A stretch of DNA of 64,000 nt from Cellulomonas iranensis NBRC 101100 = JCM 18110 (GTDB lineage Bacteria > Actinomycetota > Actinomycetes > Actinomycetales > Cellulomonadaceae), in contig NZ_BCRB01000011.1 in the NCBI RefSeq assembly GCF_001552375.1, positions 1 to 64,000 of the forward strand. Direction: 5' to 3'. The stretch's first letter is position 1; every line of letters begins with the position of its first letter. Shown here piece by piece: positions 31,720 to 43,975 of the stretch. A model generated the notes under the pieces. It saw only the letters and a program-made list of their open reading frames with translations, ran no database searches and was not told the origin of the DNA. The position numbers and the translations under genes are program-made.

Positions 31720-34200
31720 ATGGCGCGTCGTCCCGCGACCCCCGACCTGCCGCCCGAGGACCTGGTCGAGAAGATCGTCGACGTCGACGTCGCGACCGAG
31801 ATGGAGGGCTCGTTCCTCGAGTACGCCTACTCGGTCATCTACTCGCGCGCGCTGCCGGACGCGCGCGACGGCCTCAAGCCCGTGCAGCGGCGCATCGTCT
31901 ACCAGATGGCCGACATGGGCCTGCGTCCCGACCGCCCGTACGTGAAGTCGGCGCGCGTGGTCGGCGAGGTCATGGGCAAGCTGCACCCGCACGGCGACTC
32001 GGCGATCTACGACGCGATGGTGCGGCTCGCGCAGCCGTTCTCGCTGCGGCTGCCGCTGGTCGACGGGCACGGCAACTTCGGCTCGCTCGACGACGGCCCC
32101 GCCGCGTCGCGGTACACCGAGGCGCGCATGGCGCCCGCAGCGGTCGCGATGACGCAGGGGCTCGACGAGGACGTCGTCGACTTCGTCCCCAACTACGACA
32201 ACAAGCTCCAGCAGCCGGGCGTGCTGCCGGCGGCGATCCCGAACCTGCTGGTCAACGGCACGTCGGGCATCGCGGTCGGCATGGCGACGAACATGGCGCC
32301 GCACAACCTCGTCGAGGTCGTCGCGGCCGCGCGGCACCTCGTGCTGCACCCCGACGCGACGCTCGAGGACCTGCTGCGCTTCGTGCCCGGGCCGGACCTG
32401 CCGACGGGCGGCAAGATCGTCGGCCTCGACGGCGTGCGCGACGCGTACCGCACGGGCCGTGGCGCGTTCCGCACGCGCGCGACCGCGCGCGTCGAGAACG
32501 TCACGCCGCGCCGCAAGGGCATCGTCGTCACCGAGCTGCCGTACATGGTCGGGCCCGAGAAGGTCATCGAGAAGATCAAGGAGGGCGTGCAGAACAAGAA
32601 GCTCTCCGGGATCGCCGACGCGGTCGACCTCACGGACCGGCAGCACGGCCTGCGCCTGGTCATCGAGGTCAAGACCGGGTTCCACCCCGAGGCCGTGCTC
32701 GAGCAGCTCTACCGGTACACGCCGCTCGAGGACTCGTTCTCCATCAACAACGTCGCGCTGGTCGACGGGCAGCCGCGCACGCTCGGCCTGGTCGACCTGC
32801 TGCGCGTGTGGGTCGACCACCGCCTCGAGGTCGTGCGTCGTCGCACGTCGTACCGGCTGGCCAAGCGGCAGGAGCGGCTGCACCTCGTCGAGGGTCTGCT
32901 CGTGGCGATCCTCGACATCGACGAGGTCATCCAGGTCATCCGCACGTCGGACGACGCCGAGACCGCGCGCACGCGCCTGCGGTCGGTGTTCGACCTGTCC
33001 GAGCCGCAGGCCGAGTACATCCTCGAGCTGCGGCTGCGCCGGCTGACGCGGTTCTCGCGCCTCGAGCTCGAGCGCGAGCGCGACGAGCTGGTCGAGGAGA
33101 TCGCCCGGCTGCAGGCGATCCTCGGCGACGACGCGCTGCTGCGCACGGTCGTCTCGGACGAGATGGCCGAGGTCGCCGCGACGTACGGCACGCCGCGCCG
33201 CACGGTCCTGCTCGAGCACGCGGGCGGCACGGGCCTCGCGGGCGTCGCGGGCGCGCCGACGTCGGCGAAGGCCGCCGCGGCGCCGCTGGAGATCCCCGAC
33301 ACGCCGTGCTGGGCGCTGCTGTCGGCGACGGGTCTGCTGGCCCGCACCGCCGAGGACGTCGAGCCCGTGCGGGGCGACGGCACGGTGCGCAGCCGCCACG
33401 ACGTGGTCGCGTCGGCCCTCGCGACGACCGCGCGCGCCGAGGTGGGCGCGCTGACGAACCGCGGCCGCGTCGTGCGGCTGTCGGTGCTGGAGCTGCCGAC
33501 CATGCCGCCCACCGACGGCCCGCCGTCGCTCTCGGGCGGCCTCCCGGTCGGCGAGGCGGTCGCGCTCGAGACCGGCGAGCGCGTGCTGGCGCTCGTGCCG
33601 CTGGGCGCCGACGCGCCGCCCGTGGCGCTCGCGACCGTGCAGGGCGTCGTCAAGCGCGTCGTGCCCGGCGACGTCCCGGCCAACCGGGACACGTGGGAGG
33701 CGATCGGCCTGCGCGACGGCGACGAGGTCGTCGCGGCCGCCCTGGCGAGTGACGAGGACGAGCTCGTGCTCGTGTCCTCGGACTCGTCGCTGCTGCACTT
33801 CCCCGCGTCCCAGGTGCGGCCGCAGGGCCGCGCGGCGGGCGGCATGGCGGGCATCAACCTCGCCGCCGGTGCCCGCGTCGTCGAGTTCGCGGTCGTGCGG
33901 CCGCAGGACGACGCCGTGGTCGTGACGGTGTCCGGCACGTCGACCGCGCTGCCCGGCACGCAGGCCGGCGCCGCCAAGGTGACGCCGTTCTCGGCGTACC
34001 CCGGCAAGGGCCGCGCGACGGGCGGCGTCCGCTCGCACCGGTTCCTCAAGGGCGAGGACGCGCTGATCCTCGCGCACGTCGGCCCCGCGCCCGCGCGCGC
34101 GACGGGTGCGGGCGGGCAGCCAGTCGACCTGCCGCCGCTCGACGAGCGCCGCGACGGGTCGGGCGTGCCGCTCGCGGCCCCCGTGCACGCGATCGGCTGA
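31720..34200 (+). CDS. DNA topoisomerase type IIA subunit A, ParC-like
   Basis: A 826-aa breakage-reunion subunit. The winged-helix [20 protein letters not shown]-type region is present, as are [22 protein letters not shown] (quinolone-determining region) and the catalytic tyrosine in [10 protein letters not shown] (about residue 140). The C-terminal beta-pinwheel lacks a recognisable GyrA box (QRRGGKG); in its place is a divergent linker. This favours topoisomerase IV-like decatenation over supercoiling. The B subunit is not in the window. ATG with GAGGAG about 12 nt upstream. Confidence 0.9.
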   Translation: MARRPATPDLPPEDLVEKIVDVDVATEMEGSFLEYAYSVIYSRALPDARDGLKPVQRRIVYQMADMGLRPDRPYVKSARVVGEVMGKLHPHGDSAIYDAMVRLAQPFSLRLPLVDGHGNFGSLDDGPAASRYTEARMAPAAVAMTQGLDEDVVDFVPNYDNKLQQPGVLPAAIPNLLVNGTSGIAVGMATNMAPHNLVEVVAAARHLVLHPDATLEDLLRFVPGPDLPTGGKIVGLDGVRDAYRTGRGAFRTRATARVENVTPRRKGIVVTELPYMVGPEKVIEKIKEGVQNKKLSGIADAVDLTDRQHGLRLVIEVKTGFHPEAVLEQLYRYTPLEDSFSINNVALVDGQPRTLGLVDLLRVWVDHRLEVVRRRTSYRLAKRQERLHLVEGLLVAILDIDEVIQVIRTSDDAETARTRLRSVFDLSEPQAEYILELRLRRLTRFSRLELERERDELVEEIARLQAILGDDALLRTVVSDEMAEVAATYGTPRRTVLLEHAGGTGLAGVAGAPTSAKAAAAPLEIPDTPCWALLSATGLLARTAEDVEPVRGDGTVRSRHDVVASALATTARAEVGALTNRGRVVRLSVLELPTMPPTDGPPSLSGGLPVGEAVALETGERVLALVPLGADAPPVALATVQGVVKRVVPGDVPANRDTWEAIGLRDGDEVVAAALASDEDELVLVSSDSSLLHFPASQVRPQGRAAGGMAGINLAAGARVVEFAVVRPQDDAVVVTVSGTSTALPGTQAGAAKVTPFSAYPGKGRATGGVRSHRFLKGEDALILAHVGPAPARATGAGGQPVDLPPLDERRDGSGVPLAAPVHAIG

Positions 34201-34266
34201 CCCGGGAGGCTCCGGCCGCGCGACCGGGTCGCGGGCACGTCGTTCGGAGCACGCCGCGGCACCACC

Positions 34267-34272
34267 TACCGT
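34267..34272 (+). promoter_or_regulatory. -10 hexamer, leaderless hypothetical gene
   Basis: TACCGT exactly 6 nt before GTG 34279. Confidence 0.5.
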
Positions 34273-34278
34273 GGTGCC

Positions 34279-35037
34279 GTGGCTGCCTCGCTCGACCTGC
34301 CCCGCTCCGTCCTGCTCGCGCTGTGGCTCACGGCCCCCGGCTCCCGGGACGGCGCGCTGGCCGCGGTCCAGCACGACGACGAGCCGCACGCCGTGACGTC
34401 CGAGGGCGAGACGCTCGCGCTCGACGCGTGGCTCACGTGGCTGGGCTCCCCGGTCGACGAGGTCGCCGTGCTGCTGCCCGTGCCCGGCGAGCCCGTCGCG
34501 GCACCGCCCGAGGTCTCGGGCGCCGCCGTCGAGGCCGGGGAGTGCGTGCTGCTGCGCGCCGGCGCGCGCTCGCTCGCGCTCGTGCCGGAGGTCGAGCGGT
34601 TCGGGTCCGACCTCGAGCCCGGCCACCTGGTGACGTGGCAGGCCTCCCGCGTGCCGGACTGGCGCACCGCCGTGTGGGCGCAGGTCGGCACGCTCGAGGA
34701 CGCCGAGCGCGACCTGCGGCAGGGCCTGCTCACCGCGACCGAGGCGCTCGTGCAGCTCGGGGTCGAGCGCTGGAGGCCCGACGCGGCCGACGACATCGCC
34801 TCGGTGCGCGACGGTGCGTTGCCCGCGGGGCGCCTGCCGGGCGGGGTCGCGGGCCAGCGCGTGCGCGTGCTGTCGAGCGCCGCGCGGCTGCGCGCGATCG
34901 TCGCGCTCGCGACGCAGGACGACGGCGGCGCGGTGAACCTGTGGCAGGCCGACCAGAGGTCGACCGCGCTGCGCGAGGTCGACCGGGTCGCGCGCCGCGC
35001 GATGGCGGCCGCCGCGACGCAGCTGCGCCGCGGCTGA
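34279..35037 (+). CDS. Hypothetical protein, 252 aa
   Basis: I do not recognise the family. Soluble, acidic, Ala- and Leu-rich, with no signal peptide or membrane helix. An N-terminal half of alternating strands (LLALWLTAPGSRDGALAAVQHDDEPHAV, LDAWLTWLG) is followed by a helical C-terminal half with an AARLRAIVALATQDDGGAVNLWQADQ segment. The TACCGT-N6-GTG start and full-length codon usage like its neighbours support a real gene. It converges with glgA. Confidence 0.8.
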   Translation: MAASLDLPRSVLLALWLTAPGSRDGALAAVQHDDEPHAVTSEGETLALDAWLTWLGSPVDEVAVLLPVPGEPVAAPPEVSGAAVEAGECVLLRAGARSLALVPEVERFGSDLEPGHLVTWQASRVPDWRTAVWAQVGTLEDAERDLRQGLLTATEALVQLGVERWRPDAADDIASVRDGALPAGRLPGGVAGQRVRVLSSAARLRAIVALATQDDGGAVNLWQADQRSTALREVDRVARRAMAAAATQLRRG

Positions 35038-35047
35038 CCGCCGACGC

Positions 35048-36277
35048 TCAGCGCTCCAGCACGCCCCGGTAGACCTCGAGCGTGCGCTCCCCGATCGCGT
35101 GCCACGAGAAGTGGTCCTCGACGCGCCGGCGCGCCGCGACGCCCCACGCGGCCGCGCGCGCCGGGTCGGACACGGCCTCGACGAGCGCGGCGCCCAGGTC
35201 GGCCACGAAGCGCTCGGGGTCGACCGGCGTGCCGGTGCCGTCCTGCACCTGGTCGATCGGCACGAGCCAGCCCGTCACGCCGTCGTCGACGACCTCGGGG
35301 ATGCCGCCGGTCGCGGTCCCGACGACCGGCAGGCCGACGGCCATGGCCTCGAGGTTGACGATGCCGAGCGGCTCGTAGACCGACGGGCACGCGAACACCG
35401 TGCCGTGCGCGAGGACCGCGACGAGCTCGTCGCGCGGCAGCATCTTGTCGATCCACACCACACCGGTGCGCCGCGTGCGCAGGTCCTCGACGAGGCCCGT
35501 GACCTCCGCGAGGATCTCGGGCGTGTCGGGGGCGCCCGCGCACAGCACGACCTGCACGTCGGCGGGCAGCGCCTCGACCGCGCGCAGCAGGTACGGCAGG
35601 CCCTTCTGGCGCGTGATGCGGCCCACGAACACCACGGCCGGGCGGTCGGGGTCGATGCCCAGGCCCTGCACGACGGCGCGCGCGTGCGCGAGGTCGTCGT
35701 CCGACGTCGGGCGCCGCCAGCCGTCGAGGTCGATGCCGTTGTGCACGACGTGCACGCGCGCGGGGTCCACCGCGGGGTACGAGCGCAGGATGTCGGCGCG
35801 CATGCCGCCGCTGACGGCGATGATCGCCGCGGCCGACTCGTAGGCGGTCCGCTCGACCCAGGACGACAGCGCGTACCCGCCGCCGAGCTGCTCGGCCTTC
35901 CACGGCCGCAGCGGCTCGAGGCTGTGCGCCGTCAGCACGTGCGGCACTCCGTGCAGCAGCGACGCGAGGTGCCCGGCGAGGTTGGCGTACCAGGTGTGCG
36001 AGTGGACGAGGTCGGTCGGCGCCCCGTCGCCGTCGACGCGCCCGATGCCGTCGACGATCGCGAGGTCGACGCCCATGGTCGCGAGCGCCGGGTTGGCGCC
36101 CGCGAGGCCGCCCGGCACGTCGTAGCCGTACGTGCCCGGTTCCGCGACGGGCGCGTCGAAGCAGTGCACGCGCACGTCGACGCGTTCGCGCAGCACCGCG
36201 GTCAGGCCCGCCACGTGGACGCCCGCGCCCCCGTACACGTGCGGCGGGTACTCGCGGGTCAGCAGGTCGACGCGCAC
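35048..36277 (-). CDS. glgA: GT4 glycogen synthase / maltose-1-phosphate synthase
   Basis: Retaining GT-B glycosyltransferase of 409 aa. It has the N-terminal REYPPHVYGGAGVHV loop, the KxGL donor-site segment (FVGRITRQKGLPYLL), and the E-x7-E motif in YEPLGIVNLEAMAVGLP. The length and GT4 features match the Corynebacterium-type GlgA/GlgM group. In mycobacteria that enzyme makes maltose-1-phosphate from ADP-glucose and glucose-1-phosphate. GTG with GGGAGG 6 nt upstream. It is divergent from glgC, which supplies its ADP-glucose. Confidence 0.92.
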   Translation of the reverse strand: MRVDLLTREYPPHVYGGAGVHVAGLTAVLRERVDVRVHCFDAPVAEPGTYGYDVPGGLAGANPALATMGVDLAIVDGIGRVDGDGAPTDLVHSHTWYANLAGHLASLLHGVPHVLTAHSLEPLRPWKAEQLGGGYALSSWVERTAYESAAAIIAVSGGMRADILRSYPAVDPARVHVVHNGIDLDGWRRPTSDDDLAHARAVVQGLGIDPDRPAVVFVGRITRQKGLPYLLRAVEALPADVQVVLCAGAPDTPEILAEVTGLVEDLRTRRTGVVWIDKMLPRDELVAVLAHGTVFACPSVYEPLGIVNLEAMAVGLPVVGTATGGIPEVVDDGVTGWLVPIDQVQDGTGTPVDPERFVADLGAALVEAVSDPARAAAWGVAARRRVEDHFSWHAIGERTLEVYRGVLER

Positions 36278-36322
36278 CGGATCCTCCCGTCGTGACCGGC
36301 CCACCGCCGGTCTCCAGGCGAC

Positions 36323-36328
36323 ACGCTA
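36323..36328 (-). promoter_or_regulatory. -10 hexamer for glgA
   Basis: TAGCGT (within GCTAGCGTGTC) 45 nt upstream of GTG 36277. The leader contains GGGAGG, so glgA is leadered while divergent glgC appears leaderless. Confidence 0.45.
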
Positions 36329-36372
36329 GCGCCCGGCGGCGCGGTGACCTCGCCCGGGACGCGTCTCGGGCC

Positions 36373-36378
36373 TAGGTT
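36373..36378 (+). promoter_or_regulatory. -10 hexamer, leaderless glgC
   Basis: TAGGTT exactly 6 nt before ATG 36385; no Shine-Dalgarno. Confidence 0.5.
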
Positions 36379-36384
36379 GGGCAC

Positions 36385-37626
36385 ATGCCAGCGCCGCGTG
36401 TCCTCGCCATCGTCCTCGCCGGAGGGGAGGGCAAGCGGCTCATGCCGCTCACCGCGCACCGCGCGAAGCCCGCGGTCCCCTTCGGCGGCATCTACCGCCT
36501 CGTCGACTTCGCCCTGTCGAACGTCATCAACTCGCGGTATCTGCACGTCATCGTGCTCACGCAGTACAAGTCGCACTCGCTCGACCGGCACGTGTCCAAG
36601 ACGTGGCGCATGTCGTCGCTGCTCGGCAACTACGTCGCGGCGGTGCCCGCGCAGCAGCGCGTCGGCAAGCACTGGTACCTGGGCAGCGCGGACGCGATCT
36701 ACCAGTGCCTCAACATCATCGACGACGAGCGCCCCGACATCGTGGTCGTGGTCGGCGCCGACCACGTCTACCGCATGGACTTCTCGCAGATGGTCGACGC
36801 GCACATCGACTCGGGCGCCGAGCTGACCGTCGCGGGCATCCGGCAGCCCATCGGCATGGCCGACCAGTTCGGCGTCATCGAGACCGTCCCCGGCGACCCG
36901 TCGCGCATCGCCGCGTTCCGCGAGAAGCCGTCCGACCCGACGCCCGTGCCGGACTCGCCGCTGGAGATCCTGGCCTCGATGGGCAACTACGTCGCGAACG
37001 CCGACGCCCTGGTCGAGGCGGTGACGGTCGACGCCGAGAACGTGAACTCGCGCCACGACATGGGCGGGGACATCGTGCCGTGGTTCGTCGAGCGCGGGAC
37101 GGCCGGCGTGTACGACTTCATCCGCAACGACGTGCCCGGCTCGACCGACCGCGACCGCGACTACTGGCGCGACGTCGGGACGATCGAGTCGTACTTCGAC
37201 GCGAACCACGACCTCATCTCGGTCGAGCCCGTGTTCAACCTCTACAACGACGCGTGGCCGCTGTACACGGGCTACACGGGCCTGCCGCCCGCGAAGTTCG
37301 TGCACGCGGGCGCGGGCCGCCTGGGGCACGCCGCGGACTCGATCGTCTCCCCCGGCGTGGTCGTGTCGGGCGCGACCGTGTCGGGGTCGGTGCTGTCCCC
37401 CGGCATCCGGCTGCACTCGTGGGCGCAGGTCACCGACTCGGTGCTCATGGACGGCGTGCAGGTCGAGCGGTACGCGCAGATCCACCGCGCGATCCTCGAC
37501 AAGAACGTCGTCGTGCCGGAGCGTGCCCGCATCGGCCTCGACCCCGAGCACGACCGCGCGCGCGGCTTCACGGTGACCGACAGCGGCATCACGGTCGTCC
37601 CCAAGGGCACGATCATCACGGACTGA
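36385..37626 (+). CDS. glgC: Glucose-1-phosphate adenylyltransferase
   Basis: ADP-glucose pyrophosphorylase of 413 aa, the committing step of bacterial glycogen and alpha-glucan synthesis. N-terminal nucleotidyltransferase signature [26 protein letters not shown], the [12 protein letters not shown] motif, and the substrate-binding [10 protein letters not shown] and [11 protein letters not shown] segments. The C-terminal left-handed beta-helix repeats follow ([31 protein letters not shown]). It is divergent from glgA and followed by two tandem terminator hairpins. Confidence 0.96.
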   Translation: MPAPRVLAIVLAGGEGKRLMPLTAHRAKPAVPFGGIYRLVDFALSNVINSRYLHVIVLTQYKSHSLDRHVSKTWRMSSLLGNYVAAVPAQQRVGKHWYLGSADAIYQCLNIIDDERPDIVVVVGADHVYRMDFSQMVDAHIDSGAELTVAGIRQPIGMADQFGVIETVPGDPSRIAAFREKPSDPTPVPDSPLEILASMGNYVANADALVEAVTVDAENVNSRHDMGGDIVPWFVERGTAGVYDFIRNDVPGSTDRDRDYWRDVGTIESYFDANHDLISVEPVFNLYNDAWPLYTGYTGLPPAKFVHAGAGRLGHAADSIVSPGVVVSGATVSGSVLSPGIRLHSWAQVTDSVLMDGVQVERYAQIHRAILDKNVVVPERARIGLDPEHDRARGFTVTDSGITVVPKGTIITD

Positions 37627-37633
37627 ACCGCGA

Positions 37634-37661
37634 CCTCCCGCCGGCGGGTGCCGGCGGGAGG
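37634..37661 (+). terminator. First terminator hairpin after glgC
   Basis: Perfect 12-bp stem (CCTCCCGCCGGC and GCCGGCGGGAGG) with a 4-nt GGGT loop, 8 nt after the stop codon. Confidence 0.85.
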
Positions 37662-37691
37662 GCGGCGTCCGCACACCCTGCGGACGCCGCC
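37661..37691 (+). terminator. Second terminator hairpin after glgC
   Basis: Perfect 13-bp stem (GGCGGCGTCCGCA and TGCGGACGCCGCC) with a CACCC loop, sharing one base with the first hairpin. It ends 22 bp before the serB -10. Confidence 0.85.
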
Positions 37692-37713
37692 GCGGGCACC
37701 GACCGGCCGCCAC

Positions 37714-37719
37714 TACCCT
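37714..37719 (+). promoter_or_regulatory. -10 hexamer, leaderless serB
   Basis: TACCCT 7 nt before GTG 37727. Confidence 0.5.
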
Positions 37720-37726
37720 GCCGGTC

Positions 37727-38392
37727 GTGGACACCCGCCCCGCCGCGCCCGCCGACACGCGACGCCTCGTCGTCATGGACGTCGACTCGACCCTCATCAC
37801 GGGTGAGGTCGTCGAGATGCTCGCCGCGCGCGCCGGGTCGGTGGACCTCGTCACGGCGATCACCGAGCGCGCCATGCGCGGCGAGATCGACTTCGCGCAG
37901 TCGCTGCACGAGCGCGTCGCGACGCTCGCGGGCCTGCCGGTCACCGTGTTCGACGACGTGCTGGCCGAGGCCGAGCTCACACCGGGCGCGCGCGAGCTCG
38001 TGGCCGAGCTGCAGCGCCGCGGCTGGCCGGTCGGCCTCGTGTCGGGCGGGTTCGTCGAGGTCGTCGCGCCCCTCGCGGCAGGGCTCGGCATCGAGCTCGT
38101 GCACGCCAACCGGCTCGAGGTGCGCGACGGGCGGCTCACGGGCCGCGTCGACGGCCCCGTGGTCGACCGCGCGGCCAAGGCGACGACGCTCGCCGACTAC
38201 GCGCGACGCACCGGCATCCCCCTGGAGCGCACGATCGCGATCGGCGACGGCGCGAACGACCTCGACATGCTCGCGGCCGCCGCGACCGGCGTCGCGTTCA
38301 ACGCCAAGCCCGTCCTCGCGGCCGCGGCCGACGCGGTCGTCCACGACCGTCTCGACGCCGTGCTCGCGCTCGACGCGTTCCGCGAGCGCTGA
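37727..38392 (+). CDS. serB: Phosphoserine phosphatase
   Basis: HAD-superfamily phosphatase of 221 aa completing the phosphorylated serine pathway. The nucleophile motif is VVMDVDSTLITGE (DxDxT), then the SGGF phosphate-binding segment, conserved Lys in the KATTLADYARR stretch, and metal-binding IGDGANDLDML. The ACT domain found in longer SerB proteins is absent. It is a short single-domain form with a leaderless start. Confidence 0.92.
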   Translation: MDTRPAAPADTRRLVVMDVDSTLITGEVVEMLAARAGSVDLVTAITERAMRGEIDFAQSLHERVATLAGLPVTVFDDVLAEAELTPGARELVAELQRRGWPVGLVSGGFVEVVAPLAAGLGIELVHANRLEVRDGRLTGRVDGPVVDRAAKATTLADYARRTGIPLERTIAIGDGANDLDMLAAAATGVAFNAKPVLAAAADAVVHDRLDAVLALDAFRER

Positions 38393-38399
38393 CGCCGCC

Positions 38400-38918
38400 T
38401 CAGGGCGTGCGGACCGCCACGAGCCGCGCCGCGCCGAGGTCGAGCCGGGCCCACGGGCCGTCGACCTCCAGCAGGCTCCACGTCGCGGTGGGCACGCCGG
38501 GGCGCACGCGCGCGACGGCGCCGCCGTCCGACCCGGGGCCCGCCAGCGCGTCGGCGACGTGCGACACGGTCGGCTCGTGCCCGACCACCAGCACCGTCGC
38601 CGCGTCCTGCGGCACGCCGCGCACGAGGCCGAGCACCTCGGCCGCGCCCGCGTCGTAGAGCGCGTCGGTCACCGTGACCGCGGCGTCGGGCGCACCCGCC
38701 GCCGCGAGCGGCGTCCGCACGAGCTCCCACGTCTGCCGCGTGCGCAGCGCCGACGAGCACAGCACGTGCGTCGGTGCGAGCCCGGCCTCGGCGAGCGCGG
38801 CACCGACCGCGCTCGCCTGCCGCCGTCCCGCGAGCGCGAGCGGCCGCTCGTGGTCGACCACGGCGCCGCCCGGCTCGGCCTTGGCGTGACGCAGGATGAC
38901 GAGGTGGTGGGTGCTCAC
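38400..38918 (-). CDS. SixA-like histidine phosphatase family protein
   Basis: A 172-aa protein of the phosphoglycerate-mutase-like (RHG) superfamily. N-terminal LVILRHAKAEP carries the phospho-accepting histidine. Also visible are LCSSALRTRQTWELV and VLVVGHEPTVSHV with the second catalytic histidine. Its short length and LRHAKAE form match SixA, a phosphohistidine phosphatase. The target here is unknown. GTG start; GACCCT 6 nt upstream is a weak leaderless-type -10. Confidence 0.88.
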   Translation of the reverse strand: MSTHHLVILRHAKAEPGGAVVDHERPLALAGRRQASAVGAALAEAGLAPTHVLCSSALRTRQTWELVRTPLAAAGAPDAAVTVTDALYDAGAAEVLGLVRGVPQDAATVLVVGHEPTVSHVADALAGPGSDGGAVARVRPGVPTATWSLLEVDGPWARLDLGAARLVAVRTP

Positions 38919-38985
38919 GTGCCCAGGGTCGCAGACGCTCGGCGCGACGTCAGGGCGCGTCGCGCCCGGCGGGACGCGACGTACG

Positions 38986-39753
38986 TCACTGCCCCATCGC
39001 GTGCACGCCGCCGTCGACGTGCACGATCTCGCCCGTGGTCGCGGGGAACCAGTCGGACAGCAGCGCCGCGACGGTGCGCGCGGTCGGCTCGGGGTCGGTG
39101 ACGTCCCAGCCGAGCGGTGCGCGGTCGGACCAGCGGCCCTCCATGGTCTCGAACCCGGGGATCGACTTGGCGGCCGTCGTGCGGATCGGCCCCGCCGAGA
39201 CGAGGTTGACGCGCACGCCCTGCGGGCCGAGGTCGCGCGCGAGGTAGCGCGCGGTCGACTCGAACGCGGCCTTCGCGACGCCCATCCAGTCGTACACGGG
39301 CCACGCGTAGCGCGCGTCGAACGTGAGGCCGACGAGGCCCGAGCCGCGCGACAGCAGCGGCAGCGCGGCGACCGCGAGCGCCTTGAGCGAGTACGCCGAC
39401 ACGTGCACGGCGGTCGCGACGTCGTCCCACTCGCCGGCGAGGAAGTTGCCGCCCATGACGGACTGCGGCGCGAACCCGATCGAGTGCACCACGCCGTCGA
39501 GGCGGTCGGCGTGCTCGCGCACGCGGTCGGCGAGCGCCGCGAGGTCGTCGGCGTTCGTGACGTCGAGCTCGACGACGGGCGCGGGCTGCGGGAGCCGGCG
39601 CGCGATGGCCTGCGTGAGGCGCAGCTGGCGCCCGAACGACGTGAGGATCACCTGCGCGCCCTGCTCCTGCGCGAGCCGCGCGACGTGGAACGCGATCGAC
39701 CCGTCCGTGAGGACGCCGGTGACGAGGAGGGTCTTGCCCTCGAGGAGTGCCAT
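38986..39753 (-). CDS. fabI: Enoyl-[acyl-carrier-protein] reductase (NADH), FabI/InhA type
   Basis: Last reductive step of fatty-acid elongation. A 255-aa SDR protein with the FabI-type N-terminus LLEGKTLLVTGVLTDGSIAFHVARLAQEQGA, the HSIGFAPQ segment, and active-site tyrosine and lysine in YDWMGVAKAAFES (Y-x6-K). Substrate-loop segment AGPIRTTAAKSIPGFE is as in InhA. ATG with AAAGGCA upstream. It lies 71 bp downstream of fabG on the same strand, forming a fabG-fabI operon, the arrangement of mycobacterial mabA-inhA. Confidence 0.95.
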   Translation of the reverse strand: MALLEGKTLLVTGVLTDGSIAFHVARLAQEQGAQVILTSFGRQLRLTQAIARRLPQPAPVVELDVTNADDLAALADRVREHADRLDGVVHSIGFAPQSVMGGNFLAGEWDDVATAVHVSAYSLKALAVAALPLLSRGSGLVGLTFDARYAWPVYDWMGVAKAAFESTARYLARDLGPQGVRVNLVSAGPIRTTAAKSIPGFETMEGRWSDRAPLGWDVTDPEPTARTVAALLSDWFPATTGEIVHVDGGVHAMGQ

Positions 39754-39824
39754 GGTGTGCCTTTCGCGGTCACGGTCCGCCGCGCGGGGCGCGTGCGGTC
39801 GGGAGGGTGGGGTGGGGCGCGGGC

Positions 39825-41070
<1,246 letters not shown>

Positions 41071-41074
<4 letters not shown>

Positions 41075-41319
41075 GCACGACGCCGGACGGGTCGGCCGTG
41101 CCCGACGCGGTCGACGAGCTGGTGTGCAGCGCGCGGGGGTGCCGCCAGGCGCCCGCGTGGGGCGTGCTGTGGAACAACCCCAAGCTCCACACGCCGCAGC
41201 GCCGCAAGGTGTGGCTCGCGTGCGAGGACCACCGTGAGCACCTGTCGGAGTACCTGCGGGTGCGCGACTTCCTGCGTGACGTCGTGCCCGTCGACGACCT
41301 GGACCGGGTCGGCGCGTGA
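41071..41319 (+). CDS. Small conserved protein, 82 aa
   Basis: Soluble protein with one conserved cysteine pair (VCSARGCR) and a second cysteine-histidine set (WLACEDHREHL), giving a possible Cx4C...CxxH metal site. The VLWNNPKLHTPQRRKVWLACEDHR segment is conserved in actinobacterial homologs. Those are sometimes labelled acetone carboxylase in databases, a label nothing here supports. Coupled on both sides by 4-bp stop-start overlaps to DUF3099 and SURF1 genes. Confidence 0.8.
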
Positions 41320-42272
41320 CCGCCGCGCCGCCCGCGGGCGACGACGTCCTGCGCCTGACGCCCGCGGACCTGCGCGCCGACGCGCGCCGCCGCGCGCTCG
41401 GGCTGCTGGTCGTCGGGCTCGTCGTGGCGGTGGTGTGCACGTTCCTGGGCCGGTGGCAGTGGCACCGGCACGTCGCGCGGGACGCCGCGATCGCGGTCGT
41501 CGAGGCGAACTACGCGGCGGAGCCGGTGGACCTGGCGGACGTCGTGCCCGACCCCGCCGCGGCGCTGCCCGACGCCGACGCGTGGCGCTCGGTCGTCGTG
41601 CAGGGCCGCTACCTGCCGGGGTCGACCGTGCTGCTGCGCAACCGCCCCGTCGACGGCACGCCCGCGTACCACGCGCTCGTGCCGCTGCTGGTCACGGACG
41701 CCGCGCCCGGGGCGTTCGGGCCGCCGGTCGACGCGGGCCGCGTGCTCGTCGTGGACCGCGGGTGGGTGCCCACGGGCGCGGACGGCTCGGCCGACGTGGA
41801 CGTGCCGGCGCCGCCGGCCGGGGACGTGACCGTGACGGTGCGCCTGCGTCCGGGCGAGCAGCCCAGCACGCGCACCGCGCCGGACCGGCAGGCGCACGCG
41901 ATCGCCCCCGCGCAGGTGCTGGCCGCGGGTGGGGTCGACGCCGTGCCGTACGCCGCGTACGGCGCCGTGGTGCGCGAGGAACCTGCACCCGACGAGGCGC
42001 TGGGCACACTCGCCTCCCCCAGCACCGACCCGGGGTCGCACCTGTCGTACGCGTTCCAGTGGTGGGTGTTCGCCGCCGGCGGGCTCGTCGCGTTCAGCGT
42101 GTCGGCCCGCCGCGAGTGGACCGGGGTCGGCGGGCCGCCCGTCGGGCCCCCGACGCCGGACCGCACGCCCGCTCCCCCGGCGCCCGCACCGCGCCCGCGG
42201 CGCGCCCGCGGCCGCGACGAGATCGACGAGGACGCCGAGATCGACGCGCAGGAGGCCGCGCGGCGGGTCTGA
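41316..42272 (+). CDS. SURF1 family protein
   Basis: A 318-aa protein with two transmembrane helices enclosing a large extracytoplasmic domain, the SURF1 layout. N-terminal helix LGLLVVGLVVAVVCTFLGRWQWHRH (with the family's GxWQ-type motif), then VVVQGRYLP and LVVDRGWVPTG. C-terminal YAFQWWVFAAGGLVAF is followed by a basic-acidic tail. SURF1 assists cytochrome c oxidase assembly, consistent with the heme A synthase at 57024. GTG start overlapping the preceding stop. Confidence 0.9.
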   Translation: MTAAPPAGDDVLRLTPADLRADARRRALGLLVVGLVVAVVCTFLGRWQWHRHVARDAAIAVVEANYAAEPVDLADVVPDPAAALPDADAWRSVVVQGRYLPGSTVLLRNRPVDGTPAYHALVPLLVTDAAPGAFGPPVDAGRVLVVDRGWVPTGADGSADVDVPAPPAGDVTVTVRLRPGEQPSTRTAPDRQAHAIAPAQVLAAGGVDAVPYAAYGAVVREEPAPDEALGTLASPSTDPGSHLSYAFQWWVFAAGGLVAFSVSARREWTGVGGPPVGPPTPDRTPAPPAPAPRPRRARGRDEIDEDAEIDAQEAARRV

Positions 42273-42324
42273 GCCGACCTGCCGGGCCGGGCACGCGTCC
42301 GGCGGGGGCGGACCCGCGCCGGGC

Positions 42325-43923
<1,599 letters not shown>

Positions 43924-43940
43924 AGGTGGTCCCTCGGTTC

Positions 43941-43975
43941 CGTGCAGATGGTCCGGGCAGATGTCCGTGCGGACA
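43941..43975 (-). promoter_or_regulatory. Structured leader upstream of the ABC-F gene
   Basis: On the minus strand TGTCCGCACGGACA (43962-43975) forms a perfect 6-bp stem. It is followed by near-direct repeats containing CGGAC(C)ATCTGC. The sequence lies about 20-50 nt before the start codon and may be an RNA structure or an operator. The rest of the 234-bp gap to bioY shows CTAGCGTGG near 44090 and nothing else I can name. Confidence 0.35.

Noticed and set aside
31720-34200. Naming the topoisomerase subunit gyrA
   Set aside because: No GyrA box is visible and no gyrB or dnaN neighbours are present.
28804-34626. 1940-codon minus-strand open frame
   Set aside because: Only the part from 31584 down is a real gene. 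The upstream 1000 codons are antisense to the topoisomerase gene and low-complexity.
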